From Asaia krungthepensis NRIC 0535 (GTDB lineage Bacteria > Pseudomonadota > Alphaproteobacteria > Acetobacterales > Acetobacteraceae): a stretch of DNA of 64,000 bases. The notes under the pieces were generated by a model that was given only the letters and a program-made list of their open reading frames with translations, had not been told where the DNA came from and made no database searches. Made by a program: the position numbers and the translations under genes. The DNA lies in assembly GCF_025995175.1 (NCBI RefSeq), contig NZ_BAPV01000043.1:62001-126000 (forward strand), in the 5' to 3' direction. Every line of letters starts with the position of its first letter. Position 1 is the first letter of the stretch. Below are positions 1 to 8,795 of this stretch, one piece after another.

Positions 1-234
1 GATGTCCGTCGTCTCGCGGCGCTTGCGCAGGTCGGAGATGAAACGGTTACGCAGAATACGATGCATCCAGGCAGAGAAATTCGTGCCGGGGATGAAGCTG
101 TCCTGAGCGGCCAGGGCGTTGCAGACCGCATCCTGAACCAGATCTTCTGCGGCGGAACGGTTGCGGGTCAGCGAGAGAGCCTGAACACGCAGTTTGGGAA
201 GGATCTGGATAACTTGGTCATGGAAGCTGGTCAT
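1..234 (-). CDS. ECF sigma factor, EcfG-like (partial, N-terminal part)
   Basis: The visible 78 codons begin at an ATG (complement of 232-234) and run off the left edge of the window. The peptide carries a sigma-70 region 2: a helix ending in a DLVQDAV-like core-binding segment near residues 33-39, then a GTNFSAWMHRILRN stretch for -10 recognition. This is the pattern of ECF sigma factors of the alphaproteobacterial EcfG group. It lies tandem to a second EcfG-like gene on the same strand and close to phyR, so a role in the general stress response is likely. Region 4 is outside the window, so class and integrity cannot be confirmed. Confidence 0.85.
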   Translation of the reverse strand, partial: MTSFHDQVIQILPKLRVQALSLTRNRSAAEDLVQDAVCNALAAQDSFIPGTNFSAWMHRILRNRFISDLRKRRETTDI

Positions 235-269
235 GCGAAAATCCTCTTCGCTCGGTGCTTTTCATGTGA

Positions 270-286
270 GGAATGAACGGCATTCC
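270..286. promoter_or_regulatory. Inverted repeat upstream of first sigma gene
   Basis: GGAATG and CATTCC form perfect 6-bp arms around a 5-base centre, 36 bases upstream of the sigma factor start at 234. It could be an operator or a small leader hairpin. No known regulator site is recognised in it. Confidence 0.3.
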
Positions 287-358
287 AGATCGGTTGCATC
301 GCCTCGCAATTTTCTAAATTTTTTTCTCGCGGCCTGAAAGCGTCCGGATGCGTCACCT

Positions 359-1003
359 TCAGCTCTCCGTCATGGGCGTAGACGGAACGCTCGAGGCCAG
401 CTCTGCCAGCTTGGCGCGGGCTCGGGAAACACGCGCCTTCATTGTTCCGACCGGACAGTCACAGATCGCTGCCGCCTCCTCATAACTGAGCTCCTGAGCG
501 CCAACCAGGATGAGAGCTTCACGAAGCACTTGCGGAAGTCTCCAAAGGAGTACAGAGAGATCGAGCACATGATCCTGAAGGGCGGCGCCCCTGTCAGACA
601 TCTCGTCGCTCTCCCGCGAGATACCGGAGAGAATTTCGGTTTCCTTCGCTTTTCTGCGACGCTGCTCCAGGAAAACATTCCTCAGGATGGTGAAGAGCCA
701 GGCCTTGATGTTGGTCCCCTCCTGGAACTGGTGACGCGCGCCGAGCGCACGAAGAACAGTATCCTGCACGAGATCATCCGCTGCGGCCACGTCACGCGTA
801 AGGTACCGCGCAAAGCCGCGCAGATCGCCAAGATGGACGGCAATTCCCTTGCGCACGGGGTCAGCCGCAGCCCCCTCAAGCTTTCCGCTCTCCTGATTGT
901 GCGGGCTCAGTGCCCCTGCTCCCCACCGTCGCTCAAAGCATTCCTCTTTGCTGCTCTCTGAAAAAGTGCCATCCTGACGCAACAGAACGCGTTTTGTTCG
1001 CAC
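359..1003 (-). CDS. ecfG: ECF sigma factor EcfG (general stress response)
   Basis: Sigma-70 family factor with region 2 (DDLVQDTVLRAL, then NIKAWLFTILRNVF) and region 4 (LPQVLREALILVGAQELSY with a helix-turn-helix ending GTMKARVSRARAKL). It faces phyR across a short divergent region, the classic position of EcfG, which PhyR releases from its anti-sigma NepR under stress. The span given is the longest reading frame, starting at GTG 1003. Its first ~50 residues do not look like the family, and the next useful in-frame start is a GTG at 856, giving 165 residues, closer to the usual size. A promoter-like match at 986-1011 also argues for a downstream start. No nepR is visible between the two genes. 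Confidence 0.88.
   Translation of the reverse strand: MRTKRVLLRQDGTFSESSKEECFERRWGAGALSPHNQESGKLEGAAADPVRKGIAVHLGDLRGFARYLTRDVAAADDLVQDTVLRALGARHQFQEGTNIKAWLFTILRNVFLEQRRRKAKETEILSGISRESDEMSDRGAALQDHVLDLSVLLWRLPQVLREALILVGAQELSYEEAAAICDCPVGTMKARVSRARAKLAELASSVPSTPMTES
981..998. promoter_or_regulatory. Imperfect palindrome in the ecfG-phyR divergent region
   Basis: AACAGAACGCGTTTTGTT is an 18-base near-perfect inverted repeat with one mismatched pair, between the two divergent stress genes. It overlaps the candidate EcfG promoter. A role as regulator site is inference. Confidence 0.3.
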
Positions 1004-1011
1004 ATCTTTCC
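986..1011 (-). promoter_or_regulatory. Candidate EcfG-type promoter
   Basis: On the minus strand GGAAA is followed after 17 bases by CGTT. The known alphaproteobacterial EcfG consensus is GGAAC-N16/17-CGTT, so there is one mismatch. Position and direction would suit autoregulation of ecfG. Confidence 0.4.
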
Positions 1012-1027
1012 GGAGCTTCGTTAATCA

Positions 1028-1771
1028 ATGGTCGATGCAGAGCGCCAAGACCTGATGCAAGCCTTGCCCTTTGCACGCCGTTTTGCAAGGGCTCTTGAAG
1101 GCAGCCAGAAACAGGGCGACCAGCTTGTCGCTCTGGCGATCAAGGATATGATGACCCGCAAGGGAGGGCATGATCTGGGAGTCAGGTACCGGCTCTACCG
1201 CTCCATCATCACCTGTTTCGGGATGGAAAGCGAGAGCCTCCACGCCTCGTCTTCTCTTACTTTGACACAGCGTTACGTCCTTCTGCTGACCTCGCTTGAG
1301 GAAGTGCCCCTGAGCGCGGTCGCGCTCATTCTCGATCGGTCGGAGGCGGATATCCTCGCCGACATCTCGAAGGCCAATGACGGATTGCGATCTGTTGCCG
1401 AGACCAGCGTGCTCATTATCGAGGATGAGCCGATCATCGCCATGGATATCCAGGACGTCGTTCAGCAATGCGGTCACCGTATCGCAGGAGTGGCCTATAC
1501 CGAGGCTGATGCCGTGAGGATCGCCAAAGAGACGCGACCCGGGCTCATTCTGGCCGATATCAACCTCGGTGGCGGTGGCGACGGCATGCACGCGGTCGGG
1601 CGTATCATGAAAGATCATCAGGCACCGGTGATTTTTGTCACCGCGTATCCTGAGCGCCTCCTCACGGGAGAGCAGGAGGAACCCTCCTTCATCATCACGA
1701 AGCCCTTCGAACCGACAACGCTGGCCATTACCACCTATCAGGCCGTGACGGGCGGGCTCAAAGCGATCTGA
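1028..1771 (+). CDS. phyR: Response regulator PhyR, anti-anti-sigma factor
   Basis: A 247-residue protein with the PhyR architecture. An EcfG-like, non-DNA-binding sigma domain spans about residues 1-115. A receiver domain spans about 125-245, with acidic pocket E132/D133 and phospho-acceptor D177 in LILADINLG. In the family, phosphorylated PhyR exposes its sigma-like domain and sequesters NepR, freeing EcfG. It is divergent from ecfG, as usual, but no nepR is seen beside it. The ABC-F gene follows after 35 bases on the same strand, so read-through is possible. Confidence 0.93.
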   Translation: MVDAERQDLMQALPFARRFARALEGSQKQGDQLVALAIKDMMTRKGGHDLGVRYRLYRSIITCFGMESESLHASSSLTLTQRYVLLLTSLEEVPLSAVALILDRSEADILADISKANDGLRSVAETSVLIIEDEPIIAMDIQDVVQQCGHRIAGVAYTEADAVRIAKETRPGLILADINLGGGGDGMHAVGRIMKDHQAPVIFVTAYPERLLTGEQEEPSFIITKPFEPTTLAITTYQAVTGGLKAI

Positions 1772-1806
1772 CTTGCATCACCGGGGCCTGTGCGACACAT
1801 AGGGGC

Positions 1807-3612
1807 ATGGCCGCACCGATCCTTCATCTCCGTGATATTGTTTATACTCTGGGCGGACGCCCTCTGCTCGACGGAGCCGAAATCGGCGTCGCACCAGGCG
1901 AGAAGCTCTGCCTCGTGGGCCGCAATGGCTCCGGGAAATCAACGCTTCTGCGCATCGCAGCCGGTGAGATCACACCCGATTCAGGGCAGTGCTTCGTGCA
2001 ACCCGGCATCAAGGTCGTGTATCTGCCGCAGGAGCCGGACCTCAGCGCTTATCCAACAAGCTATGACTACGTGGCTCAGGATCTGCAGCCGGACGAGGAT
2101 TATCTGGCCAGGAGCATGCTGGCCGAGCTGGGTCTGACTGGCGAGGAAAGCACGGCGACACTCTCGGGCGGTGAAGCCAGGCGCTGTGCGCTCGCTCGCG
2201 CTCTTGCAGCACGACCGGACCTGCTTCTGCTGGACGAACCGACGAACCATCTCGATCTGCCGACCATCACCTGGCTTGAGCGGGAGCTCGCTGCGATGCG
2301 ATCGGCCATGATCGTGATCAGCCATGATCGTCGCCTCCTCGAGACGCTTTCCCGCGCGGTGGTCTGGCTCGAGCAGGGGGTCACGCGCCGTCTCGATCAA
2401 GGCTTCGCGCGCTTTGAGGACTGGCGGGAAGAGGTTCTCGCGCTCGAGGAACTGGCCGCGCACAAGCTCGACAGGGAGATTGCGCGCGAAGAAGACTGGA
2501 TGCGCTACGGCGTGACAGCTCGGCGTAAACGCAACGTGCGCCGCGTCGCAGAGCTTGCGGCTCTGCGGTCTCGCCGCAAGGACATCGCCAGCCAGTTTCG
2601 TGGCGCTCTGAAACTGACCGTGTCGGAGGCACAAAGCACAGGCAAGCTGACAACGGTTGCCGAGGGTGTCACGAAAGGATTTGGCGAGCGTATCGTGGTA
2701 CGCGACCTCGACCTCCGTGTGCTCAAAGGCGATCGACTGGGCATCGTGGGCGCGAACGGCATGGGCAAGACAACCTTGCTGCGCCTCCTGACCGGAGAGG
2801 ACATGCCGGATGAAGGGCGCGTGCAGATCGGTCCGTCCACCTCTCTCGTCACACTCGATCAGCGTCGTGCAAGCCTCGATCCAGACATGACGCTCTCGGA
2901 TACGATGACGGGCGGCAGTGGAGACATGGTGCAGGTTGGCACAGAGAAACGTCATGTGATTGGATACATGAAGGACTTTCTGTTCCGACCGGAACAGGCC
3001 CGCACGCCAGTGGGCGTCCTCTCTGGCGGTGAGCGCGGCAGACTTGCCCTCGCCTGCGCTCTCGCCCAGCCGTCCAATCTTCTCGTTCTCGATGAACCGA
3101 CCAATGACCTCGATCTCGAGACGCTCGACCTGCTGCAGGAGATGCTGGACGACTATCCCGGCACCGTTCTTCTGGTCAGCCATGATCGTGACTTTCTCGA
3201 CCGCGTCGCCACATCGGTCCTTGTCGCCCAGGGTGATGGCCGCTGGATCGAATATGCCGGCGGTTACAGCGATATGCTCGCTCAGTCTGGCGGCACGGCC
3301 CCCGCCGAGCGCAGCGCGACACAGTCCGAGCTGAAAGAAAAAAATAGCGCAAGAACAGAGAGAACGAGCAAAAAGCTCAGCTACAAGGACAAGCTGGCTT
3401 TGGAGAAACTTCCGGCTGAAATGGATCGGCTCGAGAAGCTGATCATCTCTCTGCGCGATACTCTCTCCGACCCATCGCTCTATACCAAGGACCCGAAAAA
3501 GTTTGCGACCACGAGCGAAGCGCTCACCCGGTCGGAAGCCGCTCTCACCACGGCGGAAGAGGAGTGGCTGGTGTTGGAGATGAAGAAGGAAGAAATCGAA
3601 AGCGGCGCATAA
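1807..3612 (+). CDS. ABC-F family ATPase (Uup-like)
   Basis: A 601-residue soluble protein with two ATP-binding cassettes and no membrane segments. The first has a Walker A (GRNGSGKST, 38-46), signature LSGGE (119-123) and Walker B ending DEPTNHLD (about 139-150). The second has GANGMGKTT (about 315), LSGGERGR (about 405) and DEPTNDLD (about 428-435). A charged linker separates them, and a lysine/glutamate-rich C-terminal tail from about residue 520 is predicted coiled coil, as in Uup. ABC-F proteins act on the ribosome or on replication-associated DNA; Uup-like is the best fit. An antibiotic-resistance role cannot be claimed. Confidence 0.92.
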   Translation: MAAPILHLRDIVYTLGGRPLLDGAEIGVAPGEKLCLVGRNGSGKSTLLRIAAGEITPDSGQCFVQPGIKVVYLPQEPDLSAYPTSYDYVAQDLQPDEDYLARSMLAELGLTGEESTATLSGGEARRCALARALAARPDLLLLDEPTNHLDLPTITWLERELAAMRSAMIVISHDRRLLETLSRAVVWLEQGVTRRLDQGFARFEDWREEVLALEELAAHKLDREIAREEDWMRYGVTARRKRNVRRVAELAALRSRRKDIASQFRGALKLTVSEAQSTGKLTTVAEGVTKGFGERIVVRDLDLRVLKGDRLGIVGANGMGKTTLLRLLTGEDMPDEGRVQIGPSTSLVTLDQRRASLDPDMTLSDTMTGGSGDMVQVGTEKRHVIGYMKDFLFRPEQARTPVGVLSGGERGRLALACALAQPSNLLVLDEPTNDLDLETLDLLQEMLDDYPGTVLLVSHDRDFLDRVATSVLVAQGDGRWIEYAGGYSDMLAQSGGTAPAERSATQSELKEKNSARTERTSKKLSYKDKLALEKLPAEMDRLEKLIISLRDTLSDPSLYTKDPKKFATTSEALTRSEAALTTAEEEWLVLEMKKEEIESGA

Positions 3613-3658
3613 GAGGATCTGCTCCGGCGCCCTTGCAAGCGCCAGAACGCCTGGCTGC

Positions 3659-4630
3659 TCAATGCTCGCCGATCAGTCCAGACAACTCCATCCGTGCGCG
3701 GGTGTCGTCCATACTGGCTTTCACCCTTATGGCCGCATCGAGCGCCCTGATTCCTGCTTCCGCATCCACAAGAATGGGCGCTCCGTCCAGGCAGGAAGCA
3801 GCGAAAGCGTCGTGCTCGGCTGCGAGGCAATCGCAATCCTTCCAACGGAGCGCTTCACGTCGGAAGCCACCTGTACCCGGCAGCGGCATACCGCGCTTAC
3901 GGCCAATCATCGTCAGCTCCTGCTGCACGAAGTCAGCCGACAGGTAGCCCTCCTCTGAAAAGACGCGCATCTTGCGCTCGGTCTTGAGCGAGATGCGACT
4001 GGCGGAGATCGACGCGACGCAGCCATTGGCGAAGCGCACGCGCGCATTCGAGATATCCTCATGATCGCTGGAAACTGCAACGCCTACTGCGTCGATGGAG
4101 TCTATCGGTGAGTCTACCAGCGACAGAACGAGATCGAGGTCATGGATCATCAGATCAAGTATGACCGATACATCCGTGCCGCGTGGCTTGAATGGCGCAA
4201 TACGCGTCGCCTCGATATAAAGCGGTTTGCCGATACGCTCCGAGATTGCCTTGTGCTCGGAGGAGTAGCGCAGCAGATGCCCCACCTGCAGTACACAACC
4301 GTTCTCACTCGCGAGGGCGGCGAGTGCCTGCGCCTCCTCCAGTGTTGCCGCTATCGGCTTTTCGATAAGCACATGTTTTCCGGCCTTGAGACATGCGGCA
4401 GCGACAGGAAAATGATGCTCGGCGGGAGCCGCAACGATCACCGCATCAACCAGGGCGATCAACGCCTCGAGGCTGGCGGTAACGGCGCACCCTGCCTCTC
4501 CGGCCACAAGCTCTGCTCGTGCCGGATCGGGGTCGAAAAGCGCGACGAGCTGTTCACGACCGCAGTCACGCGCCTTGAGAGCGTGAAACCGGCCGAAATG
4601 TCCGGCTCCGACAATTCCGACCTTCAACAT
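3659..4630 (-). CDS. Gfo/Idh/MocA family NAD(P)-dependent oxidoreductase
   Basis: A 323-residue protein starting at ATG 4630, where VGIVGAGHFGRFHA gives a Rossmann GxGxxG motif straight after the start. An in-frame extension to 4915 reads low-complexity sequence into the secD promoter and is not used. The EKPIA motif typical of the family (E-K-P in the nicotinamide region) is at about residues 96-100, and the C-terminal half has the alpha/beta substrate domain with a conserved H-D pair (IHDLD). The substrate, probably a sugar or inositol derivative, cannot be told. It is divergent from secD. Confidence 0.85.
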   Translation of the reverse strand: MLKVGIVGAGHFGRFHALKARDCGREQLVALFDPDPARAELVAGEAGCAVTASLEALIALVDAVIVAAPAEHHFPVAAACLKAGKHVLIEKPIAATLEEAQALAALASENGCVLQVGHLLRYSSEHKAISERIGKPLYIEATRIAPFKPRGTDVSVILDLMIHDLDLVLSLVDSPIDSIDAVGVAVSSDHEDISNARVRFANGCVASISASRISLKTERKMRVFSEEGYLSADFVQQELTMIGRKRGMPLPGTGGFRREALRWKDCDCLAAEHDAFAASCLDGAPILVDAEAGIRALDAAIRVKASMDDTRARMELSGLIGEH

Positions 4631-4792
4631 GTGTTTTCCTGGCTCACGGGCGTCTGAAATCATGAAATTTGGTGTAGCAGGGCCAAGAGGGAGGTTGCAA
4701 CGCGCTGCGCCACCCGGCATCTTCCCGCAGCCTGACCGCCCTGCGGTAGCTTTTGATCTCCGGTCGTTACAAGAAGGACGCCGCTCCGCTCG

Positions 4793-6343
4793 ATGATGTA
4801 CTATAGTCGGCCTACCATGCTGGGAGTTCTCGGGGTCTGTTTCCTCGGCCTCCTGCTCTGCCTGCCCAATTTCATGCGTGCACCCTCGGCCAAACTGCCC
4901 TGGCATCAGATCCATCTCGGTCTTGATCTGCGGGGTGGGTCCTACCTGCTCCTACGACTCGATCAGCAAAGCCTTGTCGATGACAGGCTTCAGGGGCTGG
5001 AAGATCAGGTAAAGCAGGTCCTCATCGAGAAGAACCTCGGCTATCGCGACTTCCGCAAGGATTCCGCCTCACGCGTACTCAGCTTCCTGCCACGCGATGC
5101 CGGTGAAGGTCAGGCGAGTCTGGCCGCCCTTTCTCCCCTCACTGGCAACGGCGGTGATGTCGAAGCGGCTCTCGATCAGGGTCGCATCACGCTGACGCTC
5201 AACGAGGCCGCCCTCAAGCAGCGCGCGCGCGAAGCAGTAAGCCAGTCGATTGAGATCGTGCGTCGTCGTATCGACGGAACCGGCGCGGTCGACCCGGAGA
5301 TCACGCGCCAAGGCGATGACCGCATCGTCGTCGAGTTGCCAGGCATCAGCGATCCCGAGCACATCAAGCGTCTTCTGGGTACCACGGCGAAGATGACCTT
5401 CCGTCTCCTCGCCAATGGCGCGGGAGGCAGTGTGGCACCGCCGGGCGCAACGATGATGCCCGATATCAGCGAGAACAATGTCCTCCTGCCCGTAATGGAT
5501 CATGTCGAGGTCGATGGCGCTGCTCTGACCAATGCCGGCGCAACCATCGATCAGAAAACCGGTGAGTGGGCCGTCAGCTTCTCGTTCAATCGCGCGGGCG
5601 CTCGCGCCTTTGCTCAGACGACCACCCAGAATGTCGGTCGGCGCTTTGCCATTGTGCTCGATAACAAGGTGATCGAGGCGCCGGTCATCAATGAGCCCAT
5701 CACTCAGGGCAATGGTCAGATCACGGGTCGTTTCTCGGCCCAGGCCGCAACCGACCTGGCTCTGATGCTGCGCGCCGGCGCTCTGCCCGCTCCCCTGGCC
5801 GTGATCGAGCAACGCTCTATCGGTCCCTCCCTTGGCGCCGATTCAATCCGCGCCGGTGCCATCAGCCTTGGCGTCGGGTTTATTCTGGTCATCCTGTTCA
5901 TGGCCCTCTTCTACGGGCGTTTCGGCCTCTACGCGAATGTCGCGCTGCTGGCGAACCTCGTGCTGATGACGGCCATTCTCTCGCTGTTCGAGGCAACGCT
6001 GACCCTGCCCGGCATGGCCGGTATGCTGCTCACGCTCGGTATGGCGGTGGATGCCAACATCCTGATCAACGAGCGCATCCGCGAGGAAGTCGGTCGCGGG
6101 CGCACGGCACTCGCTGCGATGCAGGCCGGTTTCGAGCGCGCCTCATCCACGATCATCGACAGTAATGCGACGGCGTTCCTGGCCCATGTCATGCTGTTTG
6201 TGTTCGGCACGGGCCCTGTCCGTGGCTTTGCCCTGACGATCACGATCGGTATTGTGACCACGCTCTTCACAACGCTGCTGCTCTCGCGCCTGCTCATGGT
6301 GCGCTGGTACGCCCTCACCCGTCCCACTGAACTGCCGGTCTGA
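4793..6343 (+). CDS. secD: Protein translocase subunit SecD
   Basis: A 516-residue inner-membrane protein of the RND-like SecDF complex that uses the proton motive force to help preproteins finish crossing the SecYEG channel. The start MMYYSRPTM leads into a first transmembrane helix. HLGLDLRGG, a SecD hallmark, is near residue 40. Five further helices cluster in the last 170 residues, including the GMAVDANILINERIREE motif with the conserved D519-type acid and N/E residues used in proton transfer. A second ATG two codons in cannot be excluded as the start. secF follows after 4 bases. No yajC is adjacent; a Gfo/Idh gene diverges upstream instead. Confidence 0.96.
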   Translation: MMYYSRPTMLGVLGVCFLGLLLCLPNFMRAPSAKLPWHQIHLGLDLRGGSYLLLRLDQQSLVDDRLQGLEDQVKQVLIEKNLGYRDFRKDSASRVLSFLPRDAGEGQASLAALSPLTGNGGDVEAALDQGRITLTLNEAALKQRAREAVSQSIEIVRRRIDGTGAVDPEITRQGDDRIVVELPGISDPEHIKRLLGTTAKMTFRLLANGAGGSVAPPGATMMPDISENNVLLPVMDHVEVDGAALTNAGATIDQKTGEWAVSFSFNRAGARAFAQTTTQNVGRRFAIVLDNKVIEAPVINEPITQGNGQITGRFSAQAATDLALMLRAGALPAPLAVIEQRSIGPSLGADSIRAGAISLGVGFILVILFMALFYGRFGLYANVALLANLVLMTAILSLFEATLTLPGMAGMLLTLGMAVDANILINERIREEVGRGRTALAAMQAGFERASSTIIDSNATAFLAHVMLFVFGTGPVRGFALTITIGIVTTLFTTLLLSRLLMVRWYALTRPTELPV

Positions 6344-6347
6344 AGCG

Positions 6348-7286
6348 ATGCTCTCACGTCCCCTTTTCCGCTTCGTCCGTGAAGACAAGCATATCCCGTT
6401 CATGCGCGGCCGTTTCGCCGGGCTCGCGACCTCCGCCATCCTTTCTGCATTGTCGGTCGTCCTGTTCTTCGTCCCCGGTCTCAAGCTCGGGCTCGATTTC
6501 CATGGCGGCATCGTGGTCGAGGCGCAGACCCAGGGCCCTGCAGATTTTGACAGGTTACGGCAGGCCTTGGCGGCACATGGCGTCTCCGCTGCCGGGTTGC
6601 AGAAATTCGGCAGTGATCGTGACGTTCTGATCCAGCTCGACACGCCGCCGGCAGGACCGAATCAGGAAGCAGCAACGCAGAATCTGGTCGATACCGTGCG
6701 TCACGCTGTTGTCGAGGCTCAGCCAGGAACCCAGGTTCTGCGCGCCGATGCCGTAGGGGCGTCGGTTTCGAGCGAATTGTTCCGCAATGGCCTGCTGGCA
6801 CTTGGGCTCAGCCTCGCCATGATCCTGGTCTATATCTGGGTGCGCTTCGAATGGGAGTTCGCGGTCAGCGCGGTCATCACGCTCGTTCTCGACCTGACCA
6901 AGACCGTAGGATTCCTGGCTGTCACGCGCTTCCAGTTCGACCTCGTGATGGTCGCGGCCATTCTGACCATTCTGGGCTATTCCACGAATGACAAGGTCGT
7001 TGTCTATGACCGCGTGCGCGAGAACCTGCGTAAATACCGCACCATGCCGCTGCGCGAACTACTTGACCTGTCCATCAACGAGACACTGAATCGTACGCTG
7101 GGCACATCCATGACAGTGTTCCTCGCAGCACTCCCCCTCGCAATCTTCGGCGGCCACAGCCTCTCAGGCTTCGCCACCGTCATGCTGTTTGGTATCGTGG
7201 TCGGCACATCCTCCTCGATCTTTATCGCTGCACCCCTACTGCTTCTGATGGGAGAGAAGCGTCTGCGCCGGAGCAAGTCAGCCTGA
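6348..7286 (+). CDS. secF: Protein translocase subunit SecF
   Basis: A 312-residue partner of SecD with the SecF pattern: one N-terminal helix, the LGLDFHGGIVVE motif near residue 45, a periplasmic loop, then five helices including GYSTNDKVVVYDRVREN and the NETLNRT segment. It starts 4 bases after the secD stop, so the two are translationally linked. The unit ends at a hairpin at 7313-7344. Confidence 0.96.
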   Translation: MLSRPLFRFVREDKHIPFMRGRFAGLATSAILSALSVVLFFVPGLKLGLDFHGGIVVEAQTQGPADFDRLRQALAAHGVSAAGLQKFGSDRDVLIQLDTPPAGPNQEAATQNLVDTVRHAVVEAQPGTQVLRADAVGASVSSELFRNGLLALGLSLAMILVYIWVRFEWEFAVSAVITLVLDLTKTVGFLAVTRFQFDLVMVAAILTILGYSTNDKVVVYDRVRENLRKYRTMPLRELLDLSINETLNRTLGTSMTVFLAALPLAIFGGHSLSGFATVMLFGIVVGTSSSIFIAAPLLLLMGEKRLRRSKSA

Positions 7287-7312
7287 CGCGCTGCCCGACA
7301 TCGCAATTCCAC

Positions 7313-7344
7313 AAAAAGGGCGCCTCATCGGGCGCCTTTTTTTT
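7313..7344 (+). terminator. Rho-independent terminator of secDF
   Basis: Five A residues and a GGGCGCC arm pair, with one bulged G, with GGCGCC followed by eight T. The arms are separated by a short TCATCG loop. It lies 27 bases after the secF stop. Confidence 0.85.
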
Positions 7345-7390
7345 ACCGTGAGACGTAGCGGCCCCTTATCCTGTACGGACGGAAACAGAC

Positions 7391-7762
7391 TTAGGGGCGT
7401 TGCGCATCCTGTTGCGCAGGCGCAGCTGGAGGCTGGGCTACCGGCGTTGAATAGCTGAGAATTTGCAGGATTCCCTCGTCCGCCGCGCGGTAATGATCCT
7501 CGGTTGGCGAGAGGGCAGCCTGTTTGATGGCGATCCACGTATTGTGATCGATCGCGATCAGCTTCGCGATTTCAGCCCGCGTTGCCTGATGCTGCAGGAT
7601 CTTCGTGATCAGCCCATGCTCAGCCATGCCATTGGCAATAGCATAGCTGGTCAGCATGACACTCGGCGAGCGGTTGCTCATCATGCGATCCCCTCCCTGT
7701 CCGGCGCAGGCCGTGATGGAGAGCGAAACTATCAGGGCAAGGGGAGCGGTATAACGGCGCAT
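7391..7762 (-). CDS. Putative lipoprotein of unknown function
   Basis: A 123-residue protein beginning MRRY with a hydrophobic segment that ends in SITAC, a lipobox with the cysteine at residue 19, so it is predicted to be lipid-anchored. The mature part is helical with many alanine, isoleucine and glutamine residues and has a Pro/Ala/Gln-rich tail. No family is recognised. It converges on secF, with the terminator between them, and lies just downstream of mscL on the same strand (65-base gap). Confidence 0.7.
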   Translation of the reverse strand: MRRYTAPLALIVSLSITACAGQGGDRMMSNRSPSVMLTSYAIANGMAEHGLITKILQHQATRAEIAKLIAIDHNTWIAIKQAALSPTEDHYRAADEGILQILSYSTPVAQPPAAPAQQDAQRP

Positions 7763-7827
7763 GGGGAGATCATGCGCCGAACGGGCGCGCGCGCCAAGTC
7801 AGGCAGCGCGCGACCCGGGAAGTGGGC

Positions 7828-8286
7828 TCAGCCCGCATCCCTGGCAATCAGATCACGAATTTCGGTCAACAGGACCTCGCTCTTGGTCGGAGCCGGGGGC
7901 GCGGCCGGTGCAGCCTCCTGCTTGCGCTGAAAGCGCGACACCAACTTGATCAGCCAGAACACGGCGAAGGCCACGATCAGAAACTGGATCACGACATTCA
8001 GGAATACACCGATATTGATCGTGACTGCGCCCGCTTTCTGCGCCTCGGCAAGCGTGGGCAGAACAGGTCCCTTGAGGGTGACGAAGATGTTCGAGAAATC
8101 GATACCACCCGTCAGCAGACCGATCCCCGGTGTCAGGATATCCTTGACCAGACTTGTCACGATCGAGGTGAAGGCTGCACCGATGATGATACCGACAGCC
8201 ATGTCGATAACGTTGCCGCGCATGATGAACTTCTGGAATTCCGCGACCCAGCCCGGTGTATGCAGCTTTGATCTGAGATCGGACAT
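7828..8286 (-). CDS. mscL: Large-conductance mechanosensitive channel MscL
   Basis: A 152-residue protein with the MscL pattern: an N-terminal amphipathic helix ([23 protein letters not shown]), the first pore helix with its glycine/alanine packing, a periplasmic loop, the second helix ([20 protein letters not shown]) and a charged cytoplasmic bundle ending [11 protein letters not shown]. It forms a homopentameric osmotic safety valve in the inner membrane. The Pro/Ala-rich insert before the last helix is a little longer than in E. coli MscL. Confidence 0.96.
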   Translation of the reverse strand: MSDLRSKLHTPGWVAEFQKFIMRGNVIDMAVGIIIGAAFTSIVTSLVKDILTPGIGLLTGGIDFSNIFVTLKGPVLPTLAEAQKAGAVTINIGVFLNVVIQFLIVAFAVFWLIKLVSRFQRKQEAAPAAPPAPTKSEVLLTEIRDLIARDAG

Positions 8287-8481
8287 CGATAGACTACTCC
8301 TGTGTTGTTATCCGGTCATGGCCAGCCTCGCTGGGCACCTTGAGTGGGTGTCAGCGCGCCCTGCTGGCTCAGAATGTGGGCTAAAGGTGAAGGGATCGAT
8401 AGAAAAAACACAGCGCTGCCAAAAGTTTCTGCGTTTTTGTCGTTCCCCTGACCGTTTCTTTCCGTTATAGCCCCGCCATCC

Positions 8482-8501
8482 GCTCCGGTCGGCATCGGAG
8501 C
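8482..8501 (+). promoter_or_regulatory. Hairpin in rpmE 5' leader
   Basis: GCTCCG and CGGAGC form a 6-bp stem with an 8-base loop, 20 bases before the rpmE start. Autoregulatory L31 leaders are known in other phyla. Whether this hairpin acts that way is a guess. Confidence 0.3.
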
Positions 8502-8521
8502 ATTTCAACGAGGACATCCCC

Positions 8522-8755
8522 ATGAAATCCGGCATTCATCCCGATTATCACGAGATCACCATCATCATGACCGATGGGACCGAGTTCAAGACGAACTCCT
8601 GCTATGGCAAGGCTGGCGACACGCTGCGTCTCGACGTTGATCCCAAGTCGCATCCCGCCTGGACGGGCGTCCAGCGTATGCTCGACACGGGGGGCCAGGT
8701 TGCCAAGTTCAACAAGCGCTTTGCCGGAATCGGGGCACGCGCCGCCAAGAAGTAA
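8522..8755 (+). CDS. rpmE: 50S ribosomal protein L31
   Basis: A 77-residue protein matching bL31: [12 protein letters not shown] at the start, the SHPAWTG motif in the middle and FNKRF near the end. It has no CxxC zinc ribbon (a single Cys in TNSCYGK), so it is the zinc-independent or reduced form common in this lineage. It binds 23S/5S rRNA at the central protuberance. Transcribed alone, with a leader hairpin upstream and an inverted repeat downstream. Confidence 0.96.
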   Translation: MKSGIHPDYHEITIIMTDGTEFKTNSCYGKAGDTLRLDVDPKSHPAWTGVQRMLDTGGQVAKFNKRFAGIGARAAKK

Positions 8756-8770
8756 TCCAGGCGCTCCTTC

Positions 8771-8795
8771 CCGGGCAGGCTCTTGTCCTGCCCGG
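8771..8795. terminator. Hairpin downstream of rpmE
   Basis: CCGGGCAGG pairs perfectly with CCTGCCCGG (9 bp, 7-base loop) 16 bases after the rpmE stop. There is no T-run after it, so it may be a weak terminator or an RNA-stabilising hairpin. Confidence 0.5.

Noticed and set aside
1981-3183. 400-codon open frame on the minus strand opposite the ABC-F gene
   Set aside because: It is a shadow of a high-GC gene with clear Walker motifs on the plus strand; its own product has no recognisable domain.
4631-4915. 95-residue N-terminal extension of the Gfo/Idh protein
   Set aside because: It runs over the secD start and is not family-like; the Rossmann motif begins right after ATG 4630.
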